DNA from: Ascaris suum
Taxonomy: Eukaryota > Nematoda > Chromadorea > Rhabditida > Ascarididae
Length of the DNA stretch: 64,000 bases
Reading direction: 5' to 3'
NCBI GenBank assembly: GCA_013433145.1
Contig: CM024169.1
Coordinates: forward strand, 4,526,001-4,590,000
The first letter of the stretch is position 1. Each line of letters starts with the position of its first letter. A program made the translations under genes and the position numbers. This document shows positions 1-12,080 of the stretch, one piece after another. Under the pieces are notes generated by a model. The model did not search any database and was not told the DNA's origin. It was given only the letters and a program-made list of their open reading frames with translations.

Positions 1-365
1 AAGCATAAGCCACTCCCTGTTTTCAGTGCTTCTTACTCTTCTTTACCTTTTTTGATGCCGTATAAGAGGAGGGAAGAAGAGGAAAAATGGGTGAAAAAAC
101 ATCATTCGCCCTGTTACATCGGTCTACTCACTTTTCAGAGTAAAAGAGAGGATATCCTTCAATGGAGATGAGGTTTGAAAGTTTTGCAAACGTTTTATTG
201 TGTTCCTTATTGCACTGCAGCTAAATGATGATCCGATAACAGCGAGTTCTTAATCATCGGTGTTTTCATTACCTCTTTTTGCAGCCTGAGACGGCTACAT
301 TAGATTGAACACAAATAAAACAATTTTAGAGCGGAGACTAGATCATATGCAATAATGATTGGCAG

Positions 366-586
366 TCGTGAATGATCAATTTATAGGTGTGTTCTTTCTA
401 TACGGCGGGATCACAGTGGTTGCGTTCTTCTTCGTATTCTTGTACATACCGGAAACAACAGGAATCGGCATCGAGGAAGTGGAAATGTTATTCATGTCGA
501 AGCAGAAAAGGCGTAAAACACTCGACTCGAGACGTGCCACCGCAACAGGCTCAAAATTCAAAAAACAAAATAGCTCAAATGAATAA
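366..586 (+). CDS. MFS/SLC2-type sugar or polyol transporter, last exon (partial gene)
   Basis: This is the 3' terminal exon of a membrane transporter; the upstream exons lie outside the window. A splice acceptor (ATTGGCAG) precedes position 366 and the frame stays open to the TAA at 584-586. The peptide shows a hydrophobic segment matching transmembrane helix 12 of SLC2-type carriers ([19 protein letters not shown]), followed directly by PETTG and IEEVEMLF. This is the position and form of the conserved PETKG-x-x-x-EEIE signature that ends the transporter core. A short basic, Ser/Thr-rich cytosolic tail (KQKRRKT onward) follows. The family moves glucose, myo-inositol or related solutes across the plasma membrane; the tail end alone cannot say which, though the spacing suits the H+/myo-inositol (HMIT-like) branch. 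An AATAAA at 582-587 overlaps the stop codon and may be coincidental. Nothing upstream in 1-365 reads as another exon of this family, so that stretch is probably intron. Confidence 0.72.
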
Positions 587-744
587 ACAATGTGATAATG
601 GGGATGAGTTGGGATAAATGAGATAAAAATGAGCATTTTCGATTGGAGCATCAAGAGGCCTCAGCTGAGTGCTGTTTCGAACCACGTCTGCTTTGTTGCA
701 CCTGAGTCACGAATGAGCACTACAAGTATAACGATCAGCGTTCG

Positions 745-781
745 GCTCACAAGGGAATTGCAACGCAATTCCCTTGTGAGC
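745..781. repeat. Perfect 17-bp hairpin with 3-nt loop
   Basis: Arms at 745-761 and 765-781 are exact reverse complements (GCTCACAAGGGAATTGC) around the loop AAC. The hairpin lies about 160 bp past the transporter stop codon, so it could fall in that gene's 3' UTR or just beyond it. The loop is far too short for a usual pre-miRNA. It may be the core of a small palindromic insertion or an RNA stem affecting 3' end formation. Confidence 0.8.
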
Positions 782-1942
782 AACTCATTTTTTTTTCAGT
801 GTATACTCTTAGGACAAAACTTCCCCAAGATAGCAAAGGAGACGTTTGGCATTACGCCCATGCAATTTTAAAAGAGTGAAAGGTGATTATGGTTTTGACA
901 AGTACTTTTTGCAGGAAACGTTCATGAATACCGTCTACCACTACATGCAAGGGTAAAAGTCGGAGGGAAAGTAAAATTTTTTACCAAGACAGTTTCCAAA
1001 AAATTGTGACAAGGAAAGTCCATTTTCCACTGAACAGCTGTTGTAATATTTTAAAAGTCCATAAAAGATATGCACAGCATCTTTGAAATGCTAGCAGACT
1101 AGGATCAAATATAGGTTGGTTGCTGGTGGAGAATGCCTGAAAAACCTGACTTGCTCGCAAAACCAACATGAAACCAACAACACTTGAGAAATCTCTGTTA
1201 CGGAATCATTCCCGTCGAAGTTAGCTTCGTCAATTAAGGTTGCTCGACTACTGCTAGAAAAAGGACCCTGAAAAGATTGTTCATCAGATAGGCCTCAAGA
1301 AAATTGAAATCATCGAACACTAACTACAGATCAACCACAAGCCAATAGGAGAGAGAGGTAAAACATTCAGTTTCTCAGCTCAAAAGTGCAATTATACGAA
1401 ATGATTCGAGACCAGTAAAAGAAATTTCACGGCTGAAGATAAATGACAACAGGTGAAAGTTCAAAATTTTCGGTCCATTTCAAACGAAAATGGAAAACTT
1501 CGCCTCCATGAGGAGGTAATCTGCAAATGTGAAAAACGGAATCACTTGAGTTTATGTGGGTTTTCATGAGTAAAGCGAGTCTCGATCAAAGCGGTATCGG
1601 AGCGAGCATACATTGGCAAAACATTCAAGTCACTCATCTTATTTTGTATAATGCGCTCGAATCGGACATTTCGAGACCAATTTTCTAGCTGGTACGTGTG
1701 GACAATCTAGGAAGGGAGCAATGGTCAGACACTGAACTGAACGCCTCAGGAGTTGATGCACTGCAAAAACAAGACCTGCTACCTGCTACCTGCCACCTTG
1801 TTCCCAACAATAAACTAGTCTTAAATCTCATGTGCAGAGGTTGTTTCTGGTGGACGATGCTGTAAATGACCGCTGGATCAGATCAGTTCACCGTCTCTCC
1901 CTTCTTCAACCAAGCAATTTGTATGTTCATGAAGGTGAGCTT

Positions 1943-2045
1943 CGATAATCATAATCAATCAGCTCATAACCATAATCATAAGCTTCGTAATAATCAATCA
2001 GCTTCATCATAATCATAAGCAATTTGCATGTTCATAATCATAATG
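1943..2045. repeat. Imperfect direct repeats rich in AATCA/ATAAT
   Basis: Two diverged copies of a roughly 40-bp unit containing AATAATCAATCAGCT and ATAATCATAAGC occur head to tail, with a third partial copy at the right end. This is simple local duplication in intergenic DNA, with no coding frame. Confidence 0.55.
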
Positions 2046-5000
2046 TAAGGTAAAACTATTGGACATAAAACAAAAATCAATAAACTTCCATGATATGCTC
2101 AGAAACATTTCGGGCAGGTTTAGTAATATTCAAGTGAAATATCTTGCACCAAAACTTCCCTGCAGAAATTTTGAACACCTCGAGAGGATGCGTTTACGAC
2201 ATCCCGTCATGGATTAAAACATGGTTTAGTCGCATGACCGCAGCAAAAGCCTTCCTGTGAACTACCTATCTCTCATCATTTTCCTTTGCTTCTAGTGGAC
2301 GTTGAACAGGTGTGAACGAGAGAAATTCAGGAAATCCGAGATCATACAAGATGTATATAATTTTGTATGGATCAATTATGTCGTTTAAACTTCTTCAATG
2401 AACTCAGTTCAAAATGTGATAAACTGACGCGATCGAATTGATCCCTGCAGACCACAAGCTTTTTGTAGAAATCAGGCAGACGTTTGGTAAAAGTCCTCTA
2501 TTTGGAATCTATCAAATGCGACTTTAGACCGATCGGGATAAGTGAAAGCACAGTGATGAAAGACTGGAGTACAAAAACTTTATTCAGCCTAAATAAAAAA
2601 ATCGATGTCGCGCCTCCTACGTGCTTTAAGTTGAAGTTTTCGTTTGCGATATTGTAAACGAAAGCTTAAGATATTATTCGCCATTCTCAAAGAGACCAAG
2701 ACGCATAAACCGACAATCTAAACGGCACTTTCCAACATGTCATCCCTCACTGAAGAACAAAAGTCGTTTGAGTCATTCACACAGAGTATCCAACACTTTG
2801 CCACTCAAAGAAGCATATTAAAATTTTACGTCCATCATTAATCAAGTGAACGCACAAGATCGCGTTGCAAACGTTTGTTTAGTGCTTCGGTTTTTTGAGA
2901 GGAATAACAAAGATATACCAATCAGTATGCAAATATAACTTAGAATTTAACGGCACATCGTAATGTAATTAACATAGAGCAGGAGAGCTATCGATCGAAC
3001 TACAGGTTCTCGTAGGTTCGGGAACTGGCAGTTAATCTGAGGAAACGAAGGAATTCACGGATATTCGCCAATATCGACCGTTTGTCCGTTTGTTTCAACT
3101 CCAGACCCATTCTATCAACCTAAACGAAACTCGCGACATCGGATAGTACAACCGAAATGAGCGAAACTTCTCCTGGTTATAACAACAATAAGGGCAACAA
3201 CAAAAACGACAATAACGTTGAATAATGTTTGGCAAATCAATAAATCATAAAAATGCGATACTCAAGTGACAACGTTTTCCATTACAACCTATCAAAAGTC
3301 ATTCCAGACTGCGCCATAGTCGATGATGAGAATCGCTATACCAAGACGCTCATCGGCAATGCTTCTGTTAACGACTGGTCCATGTCAAAGAGCGATTTAT
3401 TACGCTGAAATGAATTCTTGTGATCCATGTCAAAGAGCGATATTACCATCGCGGTGATCCTCATTTTGTGTAACGTTGTTTTGCTCACACTTGCGTTGAT
3501 CTTGGTGTGATGTCTCTCCGTATGGATTATGATCTCGTCATGCTTTCGAACAGTAGCCGAGATATGAATAGGCTGCGGCCTTGCCTGCTGATCAGTGTGC
3601 GTTATGCGTTACTTGTCGTTTCGTGGTTCCTGTTGCTCGTAATAAACGAGCTTCGCTACCTCGCTATATCCTTCACACGTCAGAGACCGTCGCAGCTTCA
3701 CTTCATGATATCAGCCATACTATTAAACTGACAACTTCAAGAAACCAGTGTAACTAATGAAATCACTGTTATCAAAAGCCTTTCAAGTAGTCAATACGAA
3801 GCATGAACAACATTACAGAAATTTCGTGAAAGTATACGAAGCGATGGGATGATAGATCAACATGAACAACGCAGCAACAAATATGGTTTCGCTACGTTAT
3901 TCTCTTTGGCGAATATTGAACGTCATCCACTAAAAGGTTCAAAGTGAGCACAGCTTTAACATTTCACAACAACTGGGGTCTTTTCTCTGACATCTGCAAT
4001 AATTATTTACAAATGATTATCTTGATGGCAGTGAAGTGTAAAATACAACCAATAATAACTCTTAATATCAAATCTAACCCACTTTACTTCACATTACGGC
4101 AGTTCTCGGTTTTGCTGAACATCTACTGAGCGCTACAAACATTATCAATTCAGATGTAAGCACATCTCACTTCATTAAAAATTACTATGCCATCTTACCA
4201 ATGGTAGACGGTTCTCAAGAAATCTTTTTTGATTAGAAGGCATATAATTAAAGAGATGAGATGATCGTAAAGGAGATGGAAAATTTCATTTACTTGGTAA
4301 GTCCCCTATTCTGAAAGAATATGAAAGAGAACCGCTTAAATTGGCCTGTTAAAAATCCCAACCTGGTAAGTCAAAAAACTATTTCAACAATCTATCGGAC
4401 ATAACTTTTATGAAGAAGAAGGCAAAGCAAATGAAATGGCCCCTCTCACTGCAATTTCACGACATAAAACCGTTCACAGAAGATTAAGAAAGCTGTTCCA
4501 AAATAATGAGAGAGCGCTTGGCTACAACAGCAGGACTCTCCGCCCAGTCGCCTCGGTCTCCAAATAGAAGGAAACATTCTTCCAGTGCTAACCACTTGCC
4601 ACTCTCTGGTTTCCGGCACAGCAGACAGGAAGATGTCCATGCAAGGCATTAAAACCGTTTTGTGCCCAGCAAAGTGCACGATAAAGGTGGGTGCGTCTTC
4701 ATTGCTCGATGACGTAGCCGGGATGTATATTCAGCGACAAAAGAACATCGGGATGCACCTACAACAGCACCTCGTACTTATAACATAAGCCCATTCATCC
4801 AGCATACGAAAATGCTTGTGACACGTTAAAGAATTTAAGCACCTGAGATTTTTTAACGCTTTCGAACGTTCTCCTTTCGGAAATTCGCTGGAAATTTTGC
4901 GTGCATGCGTTTTTGTCGTAAACGCAAACGTATATAAAATCGAAATATCCTGCTCCGAAGTTACAGTAGATGTAAGAGAACAGCGAGACTGTACTGCAAA

Positions 5001-7184
5001 CTGTGAAATGAAACGCTGCAACACGTGGAAAGCGCATCATAAAATTTCCACTCACTTTTCACCTAGATTGCAGAGGGATAGACATTGAGCCTTCATCAAA
5101 ATGGAGCAGAGAATAAAATAAACTGATGTTTTAATCACCAGTTGTACTTCATATGAAGCAAATATTGAATCCCATTTCAAGTGGTGACACTATTAACCGA
5201 AAATTAACTGCAAAACGATCGTGGTTCGCTTCACTGGACAGATGTAATGCTAACGCACTAGCTGTTAGCTTTCACAGCATGCTGATACTTCATCGTCAAA
5301 GTATAATACTTCGACAATTGACCTCTTTGTCAGAAACCTTGTTGTGCCTGACTTAAAGCATCCATGGCGGAAAAACTACAGTTAACACAGTTACTGACAA
5401 GCATTACTAACTTATAAAGCTACTTCGATATGTGCATACAGATACAACTATTTCAATTTTCCGTCCTTTAGCGCCCAAGCCAGACATTATTCCAGTGGAA
5501 TTGACTCAAAATGAAGCAATAAAACAAACATCTCGGAGAGTTTCGTTGTTACGCCTTAAATACTGGTGCAAAACGTGAACTGCCGTCCCCGATGACAAAA
5601 GCTTACGTGTCACTAGATCGCCCAATTGTGCCAACCTGAAATACGTAGTGCTTAGCGCGCCTAAAAGATCTCGAACTTAGCGCCTAACAAGTATGACGAA
5701 CGATACAAATATCCTTGGGCTGGATTAGACGAACGTTGGCCTGATTGGCTGTATGTTACGAAACAGTCTGTGAGAGTACAACTTAAGTACTCTGTCTGAT
5801 GAGTGATAAGCGTTCAACCACCAGCACCTCAGCAAACAGCTTTACGAAAGCATAATGAATAACATATCTATCGTGTGCCCAACAAAAGCGATCGGCAGAG
5901 TGTCTTTGTTCCAAATGAGGATTCAGTGTTTTCAAACTTGAGAGAATTTTTTAAGGGCATCATTGGAAACATGCTCCCACGATTCAACACATGATTCCCA
6001 ACATCGACCTTGCAACCAAAAAATTTTGGCACTTCACAAGAAAGAAATCATCTAGATATCAATTGAGAATATTGTGCTGGATCTGCTTCTAACAATCTGC
6101 TTCCTTCCCTAGTCCAAAATCAAGTGCACTGGTTCCAGAATTTGTGTCTACTGATACATTAATGAAAGTAAAAGATAGCACTCACTGATAAATAGCAGCG
6201 AATTCAAGTTTACGGATCGGGTCAATATTCTTCATTTCAATTAGACAACTCTCCACCTTCCTAAGGACCGATCCGATTTTATACATCGATGCGATATTCA
6301 GTAACATCTCGTAATTGTTTCTGCAATCACATAGTACAAACGGCAACACATGCTAGTTGACCAGAAAAATACCGATTTATGTATCGCATGCTAATTACAC
6401 ATTTTATATCAAGCAACATCATTTTCCCGATTGTCTGCGTTCCTTTTATTCACTTGATTTTTTCTTCGCAATGAATTCGCTCAACTTTTTAAGGTCTGTG
6501 GATTTCGTGAAAGATCGCATCTCAAAATTAAGTGTTTATGCTAAATCTTATGTTCATTTCGTAAATGACTGTAAAAACGTTTGCCTTGACTATCAACAAC
6601 AATGCCTGAAAAAAATTTAAAAGATGCATTATATGAAAAACATAAAAACAATTCTTCGCTTGAAATTCACTAAAGCAAACAACACACCGTATAAATAGGG
6701 GTACAATTTTGAAAAGTAATACGCTTATGTGAATGAGAAGTGAATCAGAGACAAAAGAAAAGATGTGGATAGGACGGAATAAAGTGGGTGCCTCATTCCA
6801 TTCTCCCGCCTTTCTCCTTCGTTTCCTTCCCTCTTATAGCTTGTCGCCATTGACTAGCAAATTCGACACCGAGTTCAAAGTTAAATACTGCCTCAAATGA
6901 AAATGCCAGAACAGCTCGACGAGTCACACGAAACTAACTGCTGGTAAACACTTGCATACAGGACATGTGCATATATTTCTGTTCCTTTAACCCTAGTTAT
7001 CTGCATAAAAGCGATCGATGATTGCTTCACGAATCACTGCACCTTCAATGAGGTTCTCCAGACATGTACGAACAGAAACAAGTTAAAACAATAAACGAAT
7101 GGAGATGACCAGTAAGCAGAGGGGCTGTTAAATGTGTAACAGAGGTGTAAATGAAGGAAAATGCTGCTGAAATGAAGTACGTAC

Positions 7185-9315
7185 GATGTCACAACGATGG
7201 CACTGAATTTGCTGGTTGCCTCGATAAGGCATCTTAGACGTGCTAATGACAGCTCACTAACTACAATCCGCGATTCGCCACGCGTCTTCATGTGATGCCA
7301 TTCTGCGAACAGAGATCCACCCAACGACGCCAAATATGTTGTATCCACATACATCAACTCCCCTTCACACTGAAATTGTTCATCCAACACTAGCATAAGG
7401 TGCAAGTAAATGGTTTTAAAACTTTATTAGGCTGCTTCTGGCCACTTTTCTCCTTCCCCCCCCCCCCGTCTATCCTAAATGAGCCACCAAATTAACGGAG
7501 GGGAAAATGAGCAGCCGAAACTGCAGCGTCCTACCTGAAAATATTCGAATTCGAGTTCCTTTCAAAGCTCCATTCTCGAATGATATCGCAAGCCTTATAT
7601 CGGTGACATGAGTTAAGGTGATCCTCTACCCATATCCTGCATCGGCACTATTCAACAGGTAATCTCATGTCGCTGACTTGAAAAAAAAAACTTCATATGG
7701 AGATTATTAGCACAGGGAGAGCAGTAATTACGTGTGAGCACCTGCTCAAAAATGAATTGTGAATAAGTGCCTTTACTGGACAAACTTGCACAAGGCGCAA
7801 AATGAATGGAAGGCAAAGAAACATTTGCCTGCTGGTGTGGCTTCCCTCAAAACACACTTAGGGTCGTTCATTCTCATCATCAAATTAAGATGTCGCTTCT
7901 TATGAACTGCACACTTAAGAAATCATACCTACAGTCGACGGCAAAGTCAACGTTGAAAACGATTAGCGAAATGCAACCCGCCTTCCCCCTCTCCTCCCTC
8001 TTCAATTTGAAACATTTTTAGTAATACATTATTAGCAAGGTGAAAAGTGCATGTTTCGAGGAACCAGAGTATGTAGCAGCTGGTTCCCCGAAACATGCCT
8101 CTGAATTTAAGAGTATCTTCGGGCAAACAGAAGACACAACCCATTAAGGAAAGAGCCATCTCGCTATACAGTAATGCCCAAATTAATATGCTATTGGAAT
8201 CCTTTTCGCTGATAAAGTTCCACAACGTTTTTTCTCGTGGATTTATTATCGTTTCCTCACCCTCCAGCAAAAATCACATATACATCAAAAACTCGTCAAC
8301 AGTTCACATAAAACGCGATCAGCACCAGTCTGCCTTCTACTCCACCAAAGTTCAAGCTTTTAACGAATCACATAATTGCCATGTGTTCAAGTTTATGAAC
8401 GCTTTGAACCAACCGCATAGGGTGCCCAAACTGACTACGTGCACCAACTATGCTCAATTAATCGAAAATAGATAGCATCAGGACGTTGTTTAAATATTTC
8501 ACAGGAAAAATGAGAAAAACTTACAATTAACTGAAAACTTCGATGAGCGCTTGGCATGGAAAGATCGTGCACGGTGTACAAGTCGACGACGCGAAAGCAT
8601 AGTGATATAGTAGCACTCTTGTTGCAGGAACGCCGCACTCTCAGAACCTCCTTCTTCGTTTCACATAACTCTCTTTCAACCTGAATTACACCACTCCCTG
8701 GCATATTATTGCCTCTCCGTCATGATATCAAATTACCTTTAGCCATGTTCATTCTTTTTCTCACCTCTCTTCTGTCCCCCCCCCCCCACCTCCCCCAGAA
8801 AAAAGAAAAGACATCAATACTCTTAACAGTTGAACTAATAATTAGAATATAGAAGTCATTTGAAAATATGAAGCAAAAACGAAAAAAACAGTGAGATTTT
8901 CCGATTCATCTAGTTCATGGTAAATTCATCCCCATGGTTTATTCTCTCCGTGCATTAAAAGTACCAAGTAGTGCCTTCGTACAATTACTACGTGCACAAA
9001 CATGAGAGAGGATCGGGGGAAGAAGGGAGCTATAACAAAAACTTTACTTCCTTTACCTCGCAAAATTCACGCTCATTTTCAAGCTTATATATGTCTTTTC
9101 AAAGTCAAAACGCAACAAACTTTAGGCATTTTCACTGAGCAATTATTGAGTGAAGACATAGTGGCATCATTTTCAAATAACGAAAAACAAACGCGGAGAG
9201 GGCGTCGTTCATCAAGAGTGAAGAGCAAATCGACAAGCAATGCACACCCCGATGCGAATGCTTCCTCCGGAGTCAAAATGACTGTCCAATTCTCATTGTT
9301 TTCGTCCACTTCGCA
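7185..9315 (-). CDS. Possible unrecognised gene, three internal exons (hypothetical)
   Basis: Three minus-strand open segments can be joined with intron phase 0 throughout. Exon a, 9315-9136, has acceptor TTTTTAG and donor TCA|GTGAAA. Exon b, 8680-8525, has acceptor AATTCAG and the strong donor ATT|GTAAGT. Exon c, 7369 to 7196 or 7185, has acceptor AATTTCAG and donor GTTGTG or the stronger GTACGTAC. Together they encode about 170 aa without a stop. The peptide is mixed and ordinary in composition. One stretch (FQLICEGELMYVDTTYLASL into SLFAEW) faintly recalls the first helices of BTB/POZ domains, but the spacing does not fit well and I do not assign a family. No start or stop exon was identified. 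In-phase joining and good splice sites are the only evidence, and three chance ORFs could give the same picture. The segment lies between the convergent transporter and AMPK beta genes, on the AMPK strand. Confidence 0.3.
7456..7467. repeat. Poly-C tract (12 C)
   Basis: An uninterrupted run of C on the + strand (poly-G on the minus) in otherwise AT-rich intergenic DNA, just upstream (minus sense) of candidate exon c. Confidence 0.9.
8049..8098. repeat. 19-bp hairpin with 12-nt loop, precursor-like
   Basis: Arms 8049-8067 and 8080-8098 pair over 19 positions with a single A/C mismatch in the middle, around a 12-nt loop (8068-8079). Arm 1 begins GCATGTTTCG and arm 2 ends CGAAACATGC. Length, loop size and one internal mismatch are compatible with a short stem-loop RNA, but the stem is shorter than the usual pre-miRNA stem of over 22 bp and pairing does not continue outside. 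A small palindromic repeat is the alternative. Confidence 0.75.
8776..8787. repeat. Poly-C tract (12 C)
   Basis: A second 12-base run of C on the + strand, followed by ACCTCCCCCAG. It is intergenic, 1.3 kb from the previous tract. Confidence 0.9.
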
Positions 9316-12080
9316 CTAAAAACTGCAGCAATTGGAAGCTACAACAAAAAGCTCCAACAATAAAATAAAAAACAACTCTAGAAAAATTCTCTCCTCTTGA
9401 AATTTGTGATGGAAGTACACAGTTTTCTGCTAACTTTCACAATCTTTTTCAAATCACCGATAACGATGAAACACGCGGAGAAGGTTGACTGAGAAGATAA
9501 GAGGACGAAGCTGCGTTCGAAGAGATGAAAGAATTGTTGAAAAAAGCTTGTTAAGTTTGCCAGTTGCACTTAAAACAGCTTCTACAGCAACCGAATGCAG
9601 GCTCGTCTATGGTGGCGTTAGTATGTAAACAAAAGTAAAGCGAATGGCTTGGAATGAGAACGATCATGGAAAAGTTTGCTTGGAAAGATGTTCTCAAACA
9701 AGGTGGGGAAACGTAAGGGAGACGGTGATTCAGGAGGCGCATGCGCCACCGAAATATGTTCGTCAATCAATGTAATAGTTTTGCATGTTATAATCAAACA
9801 ACGAGTAGTGAATATGATAAGGAGAATCTATGATGGGCATTATCTACGATTTCTGGAACTTAAAAAGCAATCCTGGGTTGTATTTTAAATGCTCAAGATT
9901 GGCTCGTTCAAGCTAAGAGTCAACAGGAAACAGTGTGTTTGCGAAATTCACACTGAGGTGAACTGAATGCATCGAACTGCGCTCAACGAGGATCCTAAAT
10001 GCTTGACTTCGGCATGAAAATCACCTTGAGAGTGCAGAGAATTCCACTACCGCAAGCTGAATATTCCAATGGTCCTTCTGACGAATTCGGCAGCTGTACG
10101 TCCTCCCATCGACGACTTACATCCCATGTTTCGTCCATAATTGAGAATCGAGGAAAATACTGAAACCATGAAATGGTCAGATTGAAACGAGTGCTCTAGT
10201 TATCACATAATATACCGCTGCAAAACGGTTTTAATATCAATTCGCTGCGAAATTCCTATTTGAGAATGGATGCGACGTTAAGGGATTGCACAAATTAAAG
10301 TACCATCATGCGTAAAAAACTTCGTTATTGCTCAGCGATGCACAAACAAAGTTCTCAAACGGTATGAACTGCCGAAACTGCTGCAGTTTACGATCGACGT
10401 GCTATATAAGACATAATTCTCTATGCTAGCCTATATTCATGTAATCAAGCAAAGTCGCGACTAATTTAGGTGAATGCTACACGGGAACTAAGTAAGGGTA
10501 GTGGACAGGTGCAGCTACACCTCCGCCTCTCCATCAGCAAGCATCAAACGACAATCGGCTTGATAAAGATGCAACCTTCGCATACGTACTACGCCATTTC
10601 ATCAAACAGTGCGACCGAAATCGTTCTAAACGAAGCGACAATCCTACTGGATGCTCCAATATGCAACTCCAACGTCTGTACGATCTCTGCTACCCTTGCT
10701 TTGCCTGTTTCCCACTCCTGCTCGAACCTCATCTAAAAACTCCACACTTCCTGACACTTGATCAGCGACCTCTAATACTCAAACATAAGTCAAGGAAAAT
10801 GATGCGAGGGACTGCGCATATCTTCCTAAGAACTATTTGTCGTCGTAACATCAGAAAAGTGGAAATGTGCATAGAACTAGATGCAATCTTCACATCATGT
10901 ATAAAATGCACTCTTCATCAATGCTCAATTTGATAAAAATAACAAAGCAGATAAAACGACTTCTGTTGACAGCAGCATCAAACAACCATCTTTATGTACA
11001 GTGGGTTTATTATATAGAACATATAACAGGAAATCAAATACAAATACTTCACCCCACCACAAGCAATACAGCACATTGAAGTCATTCGATAAATACATAC
11101 AGCTTAGAGCGCGCAGCAGTATACTTCAACAGCATATCGATCATTTCAGAAGTAAGCGGCACTATAGGTGAGAATGGAAAAGCAAATCCACATCATCCGA
11201 TACACTTACACTGATACACTTACATTGTATCATCAAATTGCACATCACAACACTTCCACTTCACGCACCACTCAGGTTACATATATGAATGCACTAAGGT
11301 TACATGACTATCCGATCAGCCTAAAACTAATGCACTACCAAAATTACCTGCAACGGTGAGGAAACGAGACGCGCTTGTATTCAAGAATAGTAGGCTGGCG
11401 GTTATCACTCTCAAACAGCCGACCGCTTGCTAGGCTTCTTTCGACGACTGTAACCATCACCATTCACACGTTCCCCCCGGAACGATTACAATATAAAGCG
11501 TGAAAAAAAGTTCAGACCATCAGCACCCGTCGTTTTGCAATATCGAACATTCTTCTTCAAAAGAACGAAAGAAACAGTGACTAATCGGATTTCACCTCAC
11601 TCCAACGCCATAGACTGCCGCTGCAAAGGTCTGATAAACTCATAGTGAGGTTAACGAAGCCTTGAAAAAATATATCAATCCCATTACATAAAAGAACATT
11701 CTCGTTGCATTAAACGCAGTCCTTACCAAACAGCAATTCAACAGTTATCTGCGCGTCTCAATTATGCCTCCAAATGAATCAATTCAATACACGAAATATT
11801 TTTGATGCCTAAATACACGAGCAAAAAGACAAAGAAGCAAAGCAACACCAATAAACACAAGGACATCATAGACACATTACCCTAAACACCGAAGAGGGAA
11901 ATCAATATGGATATAACCGATAACGAATAAACACACCAGTATCAACCGATTACCTATCGCATGCAGGACAAATCACCTTCCTCCCCACCACATCCCACCC
12001 GCAACCAGTGTGCAGCTTCTTCAGCCCTATATTCATTTCGCAGGTAAAACTAATTCACGGTGATGCAGAACTTGAGCCAA

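Larger units (their letters stand above)
587..12080. other. Intergenic region, no recognised gene
   Basis: About 11.5 kb lies between the convergent transporter and AMPK beta genes. It is AT-rich, and most frames are closed within 60-100 codons. It contains two strong hairpins (745-781 and 8049-8098), a run of AATCA/ATAAT direct repeats (1943-2045), an 18-bp direct repeat (3379-3396 and 3424-3441), two 12-base poly-C tracts (7456-7467, 8776-8787) and one possible spliced minus-strand gene (9315-7185). A plus-strand ORF at 10470-10736 and a minus-strand terminal-looking segment at about 4595-4489 are open, but I recognise nothing in them. I saw no tRNA-like B-box with a matching cloverleaf. 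Confidence 0.55.

Noticed and set aside
6681..6700. TATAAATAGG and similar TATA-like strings (also near 10405 and 21899)
   Set aside because: TATA-like words are expected often in DNA this AT-rich, and no gene start or initiator context is associated with them.
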